Below are positions 43,387 to 53,371 of a DNA stretch of 64,000 nucleotides, in pieces. How positions within the stretch are numbered: position 1 is the stretch's first letter; each line of letters opens with the position of its first letter. The stretch spans positions 62,001-126,000 of the forward strand of contig NZ_REFJ01000002.1 of the NCBI RefSeq assembly GCF_003688415.1. Reading direction: 5' to 3'. Both the position numbers and the translations under genes were made by a program. The notes under the pieces were generated by a model. That model had not been told where the DNA came from and ran no database searches. It was given only the letters and a program-made list of their open reading frames with translations. Source of the stretch: Umboniibacter marinipuniceus (lineage in GTDB: Bacteria; Pseudomonadota; Gammaproteobacteria; Pseudomonadales; DSM-25080).

Positions 43387-44865
43387 CTATATGAGTAGGA
43401 AGCCTGATACACCAAGCACGATGGTGTAAGGCAATGCCATATAGACCATGCGGCCGTAGCTAAGTCGGATTAGCGGTGCGAGCGCAGACGTAAGAAGGAA
43501 TAGGAACGCAGCCTGGCCATTCGGCGTGGCAACACTCGGCAAGTTGGTACCGGTGTTAATAGCAATGGCTAGGTGTTCGAAATGCTCGCGGCTTATTAAA
43601 CCTTCGTTATAGGCCGAAGCGACTTCGTCAATGTAGACCGTGGCCACAAAGACGTTGTCCGAGATCATGGATAAAACGCCATTAGCAATGAAGAACATCG
43701 GTGCTTGGTCTTCTTGCGGTAAGGCCAATACGGCGTCGATGACTGGAGTAAAAAGATGCTGTTGATGAATGACCGCTACGATGGCGAAGAATACGACTAA
43801 CAGCGCGGTAAATGGTAACGCTTCTTCGAATGCATGACCGATACGATGCTCCTCGGTGATGCCGTTAAATGCAGTAAGTAGGATAATTACGAGCAAGCCA
43901 ATCAGGCCAACTTCAGCAACGTGAAAGGCAAGTGACAGCACTAGGACAATAGCAACAATGGCTTGAACTAAGATTTCGGCCTTTTCTCGTGTTGTACGGT
44001 TGGCAGTCTGCTCCATTTCATGCGCTTTCAACACCTGAAGAACGTCGCCTGGAATCTCGGCACCGTAGCCAAACCATTTTAGCTTTTCAAGCGCTAAGCA
44101 GGTTAGCAGCCCTAAACCGAGTACTGGCATAGTGATATGTGCCATATTTAGGTAGAACTCGACGAAGTTCCAATCGAGACGCTCACCAATTAGGAGATTC
44201 TGTGGTTCACCAACAATGGTACTCACGCCACCTAGGGCAGTACCAACCGCCCCGTGCATAATGATGCTACGAAGGAAGCGCCGGAACTGCGCCAGACTCT
44301 TTTTGTGAAAACGTTTCTCATCCTCAGTGATGCCGAATTCTTGAACTAACCCAGAGTAGACGGTGTTATAAACGTTGTAGAAACCGATTGCTACGGTAAT
44401 CAAGACCGCGGTAACAGTTAGTGCATCGAGGAAGGCAGAAAGGACCGCCGCGCTAAAGCAAAAGAGAAAGGAGAGTAATAGCTTGTTACGAATCCCCACC
44501 AGAATTTTAGTGAAAATAAACAGCAACATAGATTGCATGAAGTAGATGCCTGCAACCATGAAGACCAACAGCAAGATCACTTCAATATTGTTTACCGTCT
44601 CGGTGAACACCGCATCTGCGGTGGTCAAACCTAGAAGGACTGCTTGAGCAGCCAGTAAGCCCCCTGGCTGAAGCGGATAGCACTTTAATGCCATAGAGAG
44701 GGTAAAGATAAACTCCAAAATAAGTATCCAGCCAGCGACGACAGGGCCGAGAGCAGTAAGAATGATGGGGTTAATGATCAGGAAACCGATAATCGTCAGC
44801 TTGTACCAACTCGGTGAATTACCGAGAAAATTCTTTGATAGCGCTGTTGCTAGATTTGATACCAT
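43387..44865 (-). CDS. nhaB: Sodium/proton antiporter NhaB
   Basis: A 492-residue inner-membrane Na+/H+ antiporter. The N-terminus [20 protein letters not shown] is characteristic of NhaB. Twelve or so hydrophobic helices; motif [11 protein letters not shown] and [20 protein letters not shown] are strongly conserved in the family. I use the ATG at 44865 (AGAGG upstream); the longer frame to 44910 adds a non-family tail. It lies next to fimL and nudC, as remembered for P. aeruginosa. Confidence 0.95.
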   Translation of the reverse strand: MVSNLATALSKNFLGNSPSWYKLTIIGFLIINPIILTALGPVVAGWILILEFIFTLSMALKCYPLQPGGLLAAQAVLLGLTTADAVFTETVNNIEVILLLVFMVAGIYFMQSMLLFIFTKILVGIRNKLLLSFLFCFSAAVLSAFLDALTVTAVLITVAIGFYNVYNTVYSGLVQEFGITEDEKRFHKKSLAQFRRFLRSIIMHGAVGTALGGVSTIVGEPQNLLIGERLDWNFVEFYLNMAHITMPVLGLGLLTCLALEKLKWFGYGAEIPGDVLQVLKAHEMEQTANRTTREKAEILVQAIVAIVLVLSLAFHVAEVGLIGLLVIILLTAFNGITEEHRIGHAFEEALPFTALLVVFFAIVAVIHQQHLFTPVIDAVLALPQEDQAPMFFIANGVLSMISDNVFVATVYIDEVASAYNEGLISREHFEHLAIAINTGTNLPSVATPNGQAAFLFLLTSALAPLIRLSYGRMVYMALPYTIVLGVSGFLLI

Positions 44866-45109
44866 TTTGGCCTCTACTTGGATGAGTACGATGGTGAGTG
44901 GAGCAAACATCCACTTAGTTAATTATTATGGACTACTAAAGCCTCTTACCTTTGCTTGATTTTGTCCTGTTTTCAAGTGAAATTTCTTTATTCGTAATAT
45001 TCAGACAAGAATCATATTTTTTAAGTATACCCTCGATGCTGTGCTCGCGCCGACTGAGTTTTGTGTTATAAATATAGAACAATAAGAGAACTGCTTTGCG
45101 GAGGGCAAT

Positions 45110-46741
45110 GTGCCTCAGAATTTCCAAATCGCTTCACTCGTGCTAGTCAAGGAACAAATGCTCGCTACGTTGCATGGAGCAGCGAACCATTTAGATGAGT
45201 GGATTGAAGATGACAGTTTGAGCGAATCGCTAGAGCAGGCGATGAATGACCTGTCTCAGTTAGCCGGAACGGCTAAAATTCTGTCACTGGATGGTTTAGC
45301 TACTTTTTACGGCGTTGCCCACACTGCCTTGGCTAATGGCTCCATTTCGGCAGCAACGGAAATCAAGAAGGCAGACTACGCCACGCTTATTCTTAAAACA
45401 GAGCGCTACCTCGACTTTCTTGAAGAGGGTGGGCTTGCGGCAGCTGAGGTTCTGCATGCCGATATCGTCAAGCTTGAGCGTCTTGCTAAAGAAAAACCGA
45501 GCGACATTTTTCAGTGGCGGGATGACCTGCTTAATGCGGTTGAACTAAAGGACTACCGCTATGACGACGCTGCGCTTCGGCGTTTTCGAACCATGTTTCA
45601 GACGGGGTTACTAGCACTGCTGAGCGATGAGCCAGGTCGTGCCGTGCTGCTGATGGACAGAGCGGCCCAACGCTTGCGCAAGGGTGCTATTGATGCCGAT
45701 GAGCTCCTTTGGCAGTTGGCGTCACAGCTTATCTCAACTTACGATACAGCAACGGTTCCGATGGACGCGAAGCGCCAGTTAAGCTACCTAGATCGTTATC
45801 TGGCTGCACGAATCAAAGGGAATGGTGAGCTGAATGCTTATAACCGCGCGCTGGGGGCTGTGTGTTGGTCGTCGTCGGTACAACGGGCTTCCGGGGTTAG
45901 CCTGGAAAGCTATCCCTACAGTGCCGTGGCCGAATTTAGCTGGGCTGAATTGACGACCGCACGCAGCAAGCTAGACGGTATTGCGGCCGACACGCTCTCT
46001 TCGGTAGCGGAACTGGTCAAAGAAGATCTACGCCAATCGCGGGAGCTCCTAGAGCTAATGTCGAGTGATAATCAATCAAGAGACAACGCGCGTATTGATC
46101 AATTAGTTGGGCAGTTCAAAAGCGTTGCTAATACGCTTGAAGTTATCTCGCTTGGTTCATTAGCGGTATTGCTACGTAATCAGGCGCATAGCTTGGTTGA
46201 GGCAAGCGCTAATACTTCGCTAACTGATAAATTACTTGAAGATACTGCTGATTGTCTCCTCTACGTGGAGTCATGTTTGCAGACAATCAATAGTGCTGAT
46301 GCCGAATCCCTAGATGTGTTTAATGACGAACGTCGCAAAAGTATTATTGCAGATAATTTGTTTCAGAGCGCGCGGGAGCTTGCGCTCAACGAAGCCAAAG
46401 TCATGGTGGGTGCGTTAAAAATTTCACTGAACGAGTTCGTAGAAAGTGGCTTTGACGTTAGTGTAGTGAATGAAGCCGCGTCGCAGTTAAACTGTATCGC
46501 GGGAATAATGAACGCGCTTAACTTAGCTCGTCCGCTTTCAGTGGTTCAATCAGCACAATCTTTTGTCAGTGAGAAGGTGCTGAGTGATCACCTCGATGGA
46601 GCCATTGAGCCCATGTTGGAAACGTTTGCTGATGCGCTGATTGGTCTGGAGTATTATTTGGATCGTGTTTCATTTGATGAAAATACGGACGAAGGCATTT
46701 TGGATATGGCGTCAGAAAGCCTAAAGGCTGTGGGCTATTAA
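45110..46741 (+). CDS. fimL: FimL-like protein (ChpA N-terminal-like regulator of twitching/cAMP)
   Basis: A 543-residue, largely helical protein without membrane segments. The N-terminal region (SLVLVKEQMLATLHGAANHLDEWIE) and repeated Hpt-like helical bundles resemble FimL and the N-terminus of ChpA/PilL. FimL lacks phosphorylatable histidines, acts on adenylate cyclase CyaB, and affects type IV pilus function in Pseudomonas. Length is close to P. aeruginosa FimL (about 557). Start GTG at 45110 with GGAGGG upstream. nudC follows 1 base after its stop, and nhaB is divergent: the same local order as recalled for PA1820-PA1823. The call is by context and character, not by a catalytic motif. Confidence 0.78.
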   Translation: MPQNFQIASLVLVKEQMLATLHGAANHLDEWIEDDSLSESLEQAMNDLSQLAGTAKILSLDGLATFYGVAHTALANGSISAATEIKKADYATLILKTERYLDFLEEGGLAAAEVLHADIVKLERLAKEKPSDIFQWRDDLLNAVELKDYRYDDAALRRFRTMFQTGLLALLSDEPGRAVLLMDRAAQRLRKGAIDADELLWQLASQLISTYDTATVPMDAKRQLSYLDRYLAARIKGNGELNAYNRALGAVCWSSSVQRASGVSLESYPYSAVAEFSWAELTTARSKLDGIAADTLSSVAELVKEDLRQSRELLELMSSDNQSRDNARIDQLVGQFKSVANTLEVISLGSLAVLLRNQAHSLVEASANTSLTDKLLEDTADCLLYVESCLQTINSADAESLDVFNDERRKSIIADNLFQSARELALNEAKVMVGALKISLNEFVESGFDVSVVNEAASQLNCIAGIMNALNLARPLSVVQSAQSFVSEKVLSDHLDGAIEPMLETFADALIGLEYYLDRVSFDENTDEGILDMASESLKAVGY

Positions 46742-46742
46742 C

Positions 46743-47486
46743 GTGAAAACTAATCGTTGGATCGTTACGGACGGAAGTCACGTTTTCACCCAAACCAACC
46801 TGTTTTATACCGCTAAGCCACCCATGATTGTTGGCGACGAGATTTTGATTCGCGAGGATCACGGCGTTAATTGGTATGTATTGGTGCCGCATGAGCCTAT
46901 CAATGGTGAAAATCTTCGAGACTTACTGTTAAGCTATTCCCTCGAGGATCAACAATACCTGAGTGCCGCGGCAGAAGTCGCTAACTGGTATAAAGATCAT
47001 CGGTACTGTCCGCGCTGCGGCTACCGCACTCGTAGGCTCAGTAATGAGCTAGCCATGGCCTGTGATAAATGTCGATATCGTAGCTATCCCCGACTTTCAC
47101 CCTGTGTGCTTGCGTTAGTTGAAGACGGCGACAGAATTCTTTTAGCTCATCACCATCGTAGTAATGAGCCCGTCTATACAGTGTTAGCGGGATTTATTGA
47201 GGTGGGGGAATCTGCCGAGCAGGCAGTGCTCCGTGAAGTGAAGGAAGAGGCGGGCGTTCATGTGAGTAACATTCGCTATTTGGGCAGCCAGTCGTGGCCT
47301 TTCCCGGGGCAAATGATGTTGGCCTACATAGCGAGTTATGAGTCCGGTGAGCTAAGTCGTGATAAAAACGAGTTGAGCGATTTACGTTGGTTCAAAAAGG
47401 ACGAGTTAGCCCTGTTGCCTCCGTTAGGCACTATATCGGAAGCAATGATCTCTCAGTGGTTAGCCTCGCAGCAATCGGCTGAATAG
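46743..47486 (+). CDS. nudC: NADH pyrophosphatase / RNA decapping hydrolase
   Basis: A 247-residue Nudix hydrolase. The four zinc cysteines are in CPRCGYRTRRL and CDKCRYRSYPRLSPC. The Nudix box is GFIEVGESAEQAVLREVKEE (about residues 154-173). SQSWPFPGQMML follows, the NudC-specific SQPWPFPxSxM motif in slightly changed form. It cleaves NADH and removes NAD caps from RNA. Start GTG at 46743, directly after the fimL stop. Confidence 0.95.
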   Translation: MKTNRWIVTDGSHVFTQTNLFYTAKPPMIVGDEILIREDHGVNWYVLVPHEPINGENLRDLLLSYSLEDQQYLSAAAEVANWYKDHRYCPRCGYRTRRLSNELAMACDKCRYRSYPRLSPCVLALVEDGDRILLAHHHRSNEPVYTVLAGFIEVGESAEQAVLREVKEEAGVHVSNIRYLGSQSWPFPGQMMLAYIASYESGELSRDKNELSDLRWFKKDELALLPPLGTISEAMISQWLASQQSAE

Positions 47487-47543
47487 CCATGCCAGCTATT
47501 GTGGCCTCCCGGCCAAAGCGAAACAAACTCTTAAATTAAATAT

Positions 47544-47562
47544 GGATGCCATGTTGGCATCC
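47544..47562. terminator. Hairpin between nudC and SDR genes
   Basis: GGATGCCA-TGT-TGGCATCC, eight perfect pairs. The left side is AT-rich (better T-content for the minus-strand gene), the right side is not T-rich. It lies between convergent genes. Confidence 0.55.
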
Positions 47563-47577
47563 AAACTCCAAGCGCAT

Positions 47578-48327
47578 TTAGATAAGCAGTCCACCGTCAA
47601 CATTTAGCGCTAAGCCAGTGGTATAGCTTGATGCATCTGACGCCAAATAGAGCAGTGCAGGCGCCATTTCTTCGGGCTGTGCTGCGCGACCCATAGGAAT
47701 ATTTTTTAGTGAGTCAGGGTGCTCAGTCAACGCGCCGGCAAATTTTGTGGCAGTTAGGCCAGGTAATAAGGCATTCACGCGAACTTTGTCCTTCACGCAC
47801 TCCTTGGCAAACGCTTCGGTCATATTGACGACGCCAGCCTTAGTGATTGAATACACACCTTGCCAATGGCCTGGTGACTTAGCGTTGATGCTAGCGACAT
47901 TAACAATACTCCCGCCACCGTTGGCAGACATCAACTTCACGGCTTTAGCCGTCATGTAGAAGTAGCCCTTCAAATTCACTTCAACAATTTTATCAAAGGC
48001 CGACTCGGGGGTATCTTCAATGGCTCCGAAGTATGGGTTGGTGGCGGCATTATTAATCAAGATATCTAAACGACCATATTGGGCAGCTAGCCACTCGAAG
48101 GTGCTGCTAATGTCATCCATTTTACCAACATGCAGCTCTCGCGCTTCAGCGCTGCCCCCAGCCGCAACAATACTAGCGACGACTTTCTCACAATCGGCCA
48201 CTTTTCGACTGCTGACGATGACATGAGCACCATGCTGCGCGAATAGCTTTGCTGTTGCTTCGCCAATGCCGCGACTGGCGCCTGTTACCAGCGCAATTTT
48301 TCCCGAAAGATCAAAGGTGGTGGTCAT
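47578..48327 (-). CDS. Short-chain dehydrogenase/reductase (SDR) family protein
   Basis: A 249-residue classical SDR. Cofactor motif TGASRGIGEA (residues 15-24), NNAATN (normally NNAG/NNAA), catalytic Ser in VNVASINAKS and Tyr/Lys in YSITKAG, and C-terminal YTTGLALNVDGG. The residue after the first beta strand suggests NADP preference is possible (SSRK). Substrate unknown. It is a single gene, convergent with nudC and divergent from sohB. Confidence 0.9.
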   Translation of the reverse strand: MTTTFDLSGKIALVTGASRGIGEATAKLFAQHGAHVIVSSRKVADCEKVVASIVAAGGSAEARELHVGKMDDISSTFEWLAAQYGRLDILINNAATNPYFGAIEDTPESAFDKIVEVNLKGYFYMTAKAVKLMSANGGGSIVNVASINAKSPGHWQGVYSITKAGVVNMTEAFAKECVKDKVRVNALLPGLTATKFAGALTEHPDSLKNIPMGRAAQPEEMAPALLYLASDASSYTTGLALNVDGGLLI

Positions 48328-48479
48328 AACGATGTTAACTCCTAGTTAATTATTATCAGTAAGATGATTCAGTCTACTGCAGCAAGCGCCGCTTGGCGAA
48401 GGGGGAAAACCGTAATCGAATTGCTAGTCGAAGCGTTAGTCGTGAGGCATAATATGCCTACATATCGGAGGATTAATAC

Positions 48480-49571
48480 TTGGAATTCTTAGCAGAGTAC
48501 GGATTATTTTTAGCTGAATCGATCACGGTAGTTATAGCTATTGCGGTAGTGATTGGTCTGATCGCCAATAGTGGTGCACGAAAGAGTGCCAAAAAGGGTG
48601 AGGTATCAGTAACGGATCTAAATGGTCATTTCGAAGAGCTGGAGGAGGCCATGTTTGTAGCCACGGCGAGTGATGACCAGATCAAACGCCGCGAGAAAGC
48701 GCTTAAAAAGACGAAGAATTCAGAGAAAAAGGCGGCTAAGAAGGCCGCGAAAGCTTCTGCCAAGACTTCGTCAAAGGCCGATGAGCAAAAGGAAGATGCC
48801 TCGGCGTCGGATAAAAGAAAACCGATTCGCTATGTCATCAATTTTGATGGCGATGTTAAAGCTTCCGCCGTAGAGAACCTGCGAGAGGAAGTGTCTGCGA
48901 TATTGATCGCAGCGGAACCCTGCGACGAAGTGGTTGTTCGACTAGAAAGTCCCGGCGGTATGGTGCATGCCTATGGCCTGGCTGCTGCTCAGCTCGAACG
49001 AATCAAGGCGAAGAAAATTCCATTGACTATCTGCGTTGATCAGGTGGCTGCGAGTGGTGGCTATATGATGGCCTGTTTGGCTGATCGTATTATTGCTTCA
49101 CCGTTTGCATTACTTGGCTCCATTGGTGTGGTGGCGCAGATGCCGAATATTCATCGCCTGTTAAAGAAGAATCATGTGGATGTTGAGTTACATACTGCAG
49201 GGAAATTCAAGCGAACCTTAACCATGCTCGGTGAGAACACCGATGAGGGGCGAGAGAAGTTCCAAGAGGAGCTGGAAGAGGTTCACCGCCTGTTCCGCGA
49301 CATGGTTGCCGAAGCTCGACCTAAGCTTGATATCGATGCTGTAGCTACCGGCGAAGCCTGGTATGGAAAGCAAGCCTTAGCGCTAGATTTGGTTGATGAG
49401 TTGCAGACCTCAGACGAGTATTTATTCAGTGGTCGCAAGACCTTTGATCAGTACCTTGTGCAGTGGTCGCGGAAGAAGTCCGTTGCAGATAAAGTTGGCT
49501 TGGCAGCTCAAACCGCGCTAACCGCCACGTATGACAAACTACTGGGTCTTACGCATCGCCGCGATTTTTAA
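48480..49571 (+). CDS. sohB: Inner membrane peptidase SohB (S49 family)
   Basis: A 363-residue serine peptidase of the SppA/SohB family. One N-terminal membrane helix (about 12-30), then a Lys/Ala-rich linker (residues 85-115, KKAAKKAAKASAKTSSKA), then the S49 protease: RLESPGGMVHAYGLAAAQ, the catalytic serine in ASGGYMMACLAD and the lysine in the segment around HTAGKFKRTLTMLGEN. Start TTG at 48480, chosen because GGAGGA lies 8 bases upstream. It degrades membrane or exported proteins. Confidence 0.92.
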   Translation: MEFLAEYGLFLAESITVVIAIAVVIGLIANSGARKSAKKGEVSVTDLNGHFEELEEAMFVATASDDQIKRREKALKKTKNSEKKAAKKAAKASAKTSSKADEQKEDASASDKRKPIRYVINFDGDVKASAVENLREEVSAILIAAEPCDEVVVRLESPGGMVHAYGLAAAQLERIKAKKIPLTICVDQVAASGGYMMACLADRIIASPFALLGSIGVVAQMPNIHRLLKKNHVDVELHTAGKFKRTLTMLGENTDEGREKFQEELEEVHRLFRDMVAEARPKLDIDAVATGEAWYGKQALALDLVDELQTSDEYLFSGRKTFDQYLVQWSRKKSVADKVGLAAQTALTATYDKLLGLTHRRDF

Positions 49572-49676
49572 GATACAGCGTGGCGACTTCTCTCGTACCT
49601 TGGCGAAACTTCTAGTCTACAGTGATGTGACTGTTCGTGGAGAGTGCTGAAAGTTTTACCGAAGGGTAGGGCGCTG

Positions 49677-49730
49677 TTTAGCAGTAACAAAAAAAGGAGT
49701 CAATTGGCTCCTTTTTTTGTTACTGCTAAA
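49677..49730. terminator. 54-bp near-perfect palindrome, bidirectional terminator
   Basis: Two 27-base arms without a loop and with one mismatch (a G-U in RNA). Within it, AGGAG and CTCCT are flanked by A7 and T7, so it works as a terminator in both directions. Outer parts TTTAGCAGTAAC and GTTACTGCTAAA extend it far beyond a normal terminator. Confidence 0.92.
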
Positions 49731-49804
49731 TGCTTGCCAAGCGTGACAATACGAATTAGTGCAGGGCTCAGCGTTGCGCTAGGTCCAATGCGAATTATAT
49801 GCGT

Positions 49805-50968
49805 TTAGTCCCGTCGTAACGAATCTTTTGGTGACAAAGGGTTACTCAAATTAAAAATCACGAGGTAACTGGAAACTAGGAAGGTCAAGATCGCAGCACT
49901 TTGTACTGTAATTGATGCCGCTTCAGAGAGAAGTCCGGCATTTATCGCGACGAAAACAACGAGCAGAGAGAACTCACTAATTTGGCCGAGACGTATTCCT
50001 AGATCCCACGCTAATCGGTTTGATTCAGACTGCTTTCGAAGTAACGTTCTAAAGGTCAGTGGTTTGATCACTAGAATACTGATCGCGAGCAAGCTGCTCA
50101 CTAGCCAGACCTCTTCTAACAGGGCAAAGTTATAACCCGCTCCTAGGGCAAAGAAGAAAGTCACTAAGAAAAAGTCTCGGAGCGGTTTAAGACTTAATGC
50201 GATATATTGAGAAATAGGTGAGCTCGCGAGGCTTACTCCGGCAAAAAAGGCACCGATTTCACGTGATAAGCCAATTAGTTCGCTAACTTCGGCCACACCT
50301 AGACACCAACCAATACTCAGCAAGAAGATGTACTCCTGAAAGCGATCAAACTTAGCGAGCAATGGGAGCAGTATAAACCGCACCGCAATTAGCGATCCGC
50401 CGGCAACTAACGGAATCATCGCGAGTATATAGAGCGCTGAGGCGAAGGCGTTATCAACACTATCAGTGCCTTGCAATAAGCTAATTAGAATGATCGCGAT
50501 GATATCCTGAACCAGCAAAATTCCAACCAGTAGCTCACCAATGTGGCGATGGTGTAGTGCTGTAGTGGGGAGCAGCTTGATGCCGATAATGGTAGAGGAG
50601 AACATACAGCACGCCCCGATAATCAGCGCGTCAGTGGTGGAAAATGAGAAACTAAATGCCAGTATGGCGCCTAACCCCGCAAAGACCAGTGAGCTTAATA
50701 GGACAACAACGGTGGACTTTCGCAAGGTGGACAAGAGAGCGCTGGGCTGCATATCCAGACCGAGTAGGAATAAGAGGAAAATAATACCAATACCACTGAT
50801 TTGTCGAAGCAGTTCTAAGTCCGAAACGAAGCCGAAACCGAACGGACCAAGCAACATTCCGACTAAGATATAGGCAACAATCAGTGGCTGCTTACCCCAA
50901 AGGGCTAGCGTAGCCACTACGGCGGCACTTGAAAAAATAATAAAAAAACTTTGGAAAATATCGGTCAC
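49805..50968 (-). CDS. CPA2-type cation/proton antiporter (KefB/YbaL-like, no TrkA domain)
   Basis: A 387-residue monovalent cation:proton antiporter-2 membrane protein. About twelve hydrophobic helices. It starts with YILVGMLLGPFG and FLLFLLGLDM (the family's GMLLG and LFxxGLE/D-type motifs), and contains FFAGVSLASSP with REIGAFFAG. It ends after the membrane domain, without the RCK/TrkA-N domain that KefB and KefC carry at the C-terminus, so it is probably not a glutathione-gated potassium efflux protein. Cation unknown. With NhaB it gives two antiporters in the window. Confidence 0.87.
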   Translation of the reverse strand: MTDIFQSFFIIFSSAAVVATLALWGKQPLIVAYILVGMLLGPFGFGFVSDLELLRQISGIGIIFLLFLLGLDMQPSALLSTLRKSTVVVLLSSLVFAGLGAILAFSFSFSTTDALIIGACCMFSSTIIGIKLLPTTALHHRHIGELLVGILLVQDIIAIILISLLQGTDSVDNAFASALYILAMIPLVAGGSLIAVRFILLPLLAKFDRFQEYIFLLSIGWCLGVAEVSELIGLSREIGAFFAGVSLASSPISQYIALSLKPLRDFFLVTFFFALGAGYNFALLEEVWLVSSLLAISILVIKPLTFRTLLRKQSESNRLAWDLGIRLGQISEFSLLVVFVAINAGLLSEAASITVQSAAILTFLVSSYLVIFNLSNPLSPKDSLRRD

Positions 50969-51071
50969 GTCAATCTCCTAATAGCCTCCAAATAGTGGCG
51001 GAGTCCTGAGGATTACGCAAGCGAGTAATCTTGAAAGTGCCCCCCAAGTGCAACCAACATAGGGGGAAGGA

Positions 51072-51431
51072 TTAATGCTTCGCGACTTCTTGAAAGTGAT
51101 AGCTATCAATTCGACGTTCAAGTAGTCGTTCCACTTCTGCACGAGCGGAATCATTGCTCACCATGAATACCGTTACACCGCACTGAGAGAGGTAGCCAAC
51201 TTGATCAGTGATAAAGTTACCTGAGACGATAATGTGACCGGTGAAACCCAGCGCTCGAAGCTGTTTACTAATACTGAAGACCTTGCCATCGGTGAAAACT
51301 GGGACCTCGATAATTATCGCATCGTCCTTGCCCGCGACAAGTGCATGCAAGTCGGTGCTTTCATTAATAGTTGGGCTGTTCGGATACACAGTTTCGATGT
51401 CTTCGGCCAATAAAACTGACAGCTCAGGCAT
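51072..51431 (-). CDS. DUF934 domain-containing protein, sulfite reductase partner
   Basis: A 119-residue protein of the DUF934 family, which is nearly always encoded next to CysI-type sulfite reductase. Recognised pattern: VPVFTDGKVFSISKQLRALGFTG (usual F-x-D-G-R-x-x-S-x-A) and then DQVGYLSQCGVTVFMV. The start is the ATG at 51431; it overlaps the cysI stop by 8 bases, so the two are coupled. Frames extending to 51500 would lie inside cysI. The exact role is unknown, thought to be linked to assimilatory sulfite reduction. Confidence 0.9.
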   Translation of the reverse strand: MPELSVLLAEDIETVYPNSPTINESTDLHALVAGKDDAIIIEVPVFTDGKVFSISKQLRALGFTGHIIVSGNFITDQVGYLSQCGVTVFMVSNDSARAEVERLLERRIDSYHFQEVAKH

Positions 51432-53124
51432 TAGTGACAGCCTCCGTAGTTGTGTTTGCTGTGGTTGCATAGGCGGCTGTTTTGAACGGCGCGTGGCCAA
51501 TGCGATGGTAGGTATGAGCGAATCGCTCGCCTTCTAGGCGGTGCTCCAGGAAGACATTAAGGAGCTTCTGCAAGACGCTGGTAATTTCCTCTTGGGCAAA
51601 TGATGGCCCCAGTATTTTGCCAATAGTTGCTGCTTCGTAGCCCGCATTGCCACCTAAAGAAATTTGATAGAACTCCTTACCTTTCTTGTCGACGCCTAAA
51701 ATACCAATGTCGCCAATGTGGTGATGGCCACAGGCGTTCATGCAACCGGAAATATTGAGATCAAGATCGCCCAAGTCATAAAGATAATCATAATTATCAA
51801 AGGTCGCTTGAATATCATGTGCGACCGGAATCGACTTGGCGTTAGCTAAGGCACAAAAGTCTCCGCCAGGACAGCAAATGATATCAGTCATGGTGTTGAT
51901 GTTTGGCGTAGCGAAACCGGCCGTTAAGAGTGCTTGGTAAAGTGCATAAAGACCATTGGCCGGCACATCAGCGAGAACGATATTCTGCTCGTGCGTCATT
52001 CGGGCTTCGCCGAAACTATATTGCTCAGCAAGATCGGCTACCAAGTTAAGTTGGTCAGCGGATAGATCACCTGGTGGCGTGCCGGGCTTCTTGAGCGAGA
52101 GTGTTACCGCGCGATATCCATCGATACGATGCTGACTTACGTTTCTACCAAGCCAAAGCGCAAAATTATTATCGAGCTTTTGCTGCTCAAACAGTTTTGC
52201 TTGCGTTTCAAGTTCATCAAGACCGCGTTCATAATTGGGCTCGCTAAAATAGCCGCCGAGCTCGCTCAGCTTGTTAGCGACGTGCCGCTCCTCGTAGCTG
52301 CCAACTATTGGTAGTTGCTTTAACACGGCCTCTCTGAATGCTTCGACGCCCATTGCCTTCACCAAAATTTTGATGCGGGCTTTGTATTTGTTGTCGCGTC
52401 GGCCATTCAGGTTATAGACCGTTAAAATGGCCTCGAGGTAATTAAGTAGCTGACTAAGTGGAACCCAATCAAAAACCGACTGCCCGACAATTGGCGTGCG
52501 TCCCAAACCACCGCCCACGAAAATTTCAACGCCTAGTTCACCCGAGCTGTTGTGGGCTAACTGCAGGCCGATATCATGGAAGCGGATGGCGGCACGATCT
52601 GACTCAGTGCCCGATACGGCGATCTTAAATTTACGAGGTAAGAACGCATACTCAGGGTGCAGCGTACTCCACTGCCTGATTAGTTCACACAGCGGACGAG
52701 GGTCGGCGACTTCATCTCTTGCTACGCCTGCGAAAGCATCCGTAGTGGTATTTCGAATGCAGTTGCCAGACGTTTGTATGGCGTGCATTTCAACCTGAGC
52801 TAGCTCAGCTAGAATATCGGGAACGTCTTCGAGCTGCGGCCAATTGAGCTGAATGTTCTGGCGAGTCGTTACGTGGACATATGAGCGATCATAGCGTCGA
52901 CTAACGTCGGCAAGCCTGCGCAGTTGCTGGCTATTAATCATCCCGTAGGGAATAGCCACTCGGAGCATGGGCGCATGACGTTGAATGTAAAGACCGTTCT
53001 GAAGACGTAGCGGCAGATAGGCTTCTTCAGATAATTCTCCGGCTAGGTATCTAGCCGTTTGATCACGGAATTGACTAACTCGTTGGTCAACCACAGATTG
53101 GTCGAAGGCTTTATATACGTACAT
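51424..53124 (-). CDS. cysI: Nitrite/sulfite reductase hemoprotein (CysI-type)
   Basis: A 566-residue siroheme- and [4Fe-4S]-containing reductase of the assimilatory sulfite reductase family, which reduces sulfite to sulfide. Cluster cysteines: CPGGDFC (near residue 415) and GCMNACGHHHIGDIGILG (near 460). N-terminal HVTTRQNIQLNWPQLEDV and SGNCIRNTTTDAFAG are typical of this single-subunit type found with DUF934 (PA1838 in Pseudomonas, from memory). The electron donor is likely ferredoxin or NADPH via a separate protein. It is divergent from a 37-residue membrane peptide gene. Confidence 0.92.
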   Translation of the reverse strand: MYVYKAFDQSVVDQRVSQFRDQTARYLAGELSEEAYLPLRLQNGLYIQRHAPMLRVAIPYGMINSQQLRRLADVSRRYDRSYVHVTTRQNIQLNWPQLEDVPDILAELAQVEMHAIQTSGNCIRNTTTDAFAGVARDEVADPRPLCELIRQWSTLHPEYAFLPRKFKIAVSGTESDRAAIRFHDIGLQLAHNSSGELGVEIFVGGGLGRTPIVGQSVFDWVPLSQLLNYLEAILTVYNLNGRRDNKYKARIKILVKAMGVEAFREAVLKQLPIVGSYEERHVANKLSELGGYFSEPNYERGLDELETQAKLFEQQKLDNNFALWLGRNVSQHRIDGYRAVTLSLKKPGTPPGDLSADQLNLVADLAEQYSFGEARMTHEQNIVLADVPANGLYALYQALLTAGFATPNINTMTDIICCPGGDFCALANAKSIPVAHDIQATFDNYDYLYDLGDLDLNISGCMNACGHHHIGDIGILGVDKKGKEFYQISLGGNAGYEAATIGKILGPSFAQEEITSVLQKLLNVFLEHRLEGERFAHTYHRIGHAPFKTAAYATTANTTTEAVTNA

Positions 53125-53371
53125 GTTCAGTCAATCCCTGAATTACTTTACTAGGGCGCTAACTTAGCAGCTTTCTATTATTCTAAAAAGAACAGTAATT
53201 TTATACTCTTATTACCTATTGTTATATAAGTTGAATGCGCTGCGCTAGGCCAGCCAGAGTGGGGGTTTCCACGGGTTGTCGGTGGTAATAGGTAGTGGTT
53301 ATACTGTAAATAGCCGAGGCTGTTATGGATCGGTCAATCTAATTGAGTTTCATAACAAAGGGGTGTTTAAG

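Noticed and set aside
51011-51030. Hairpin GATTAC / GTAATC downstream of the DUF934 gene
   Set aside because: Six pairs, no T-run on either side; not enough to call a terminator.
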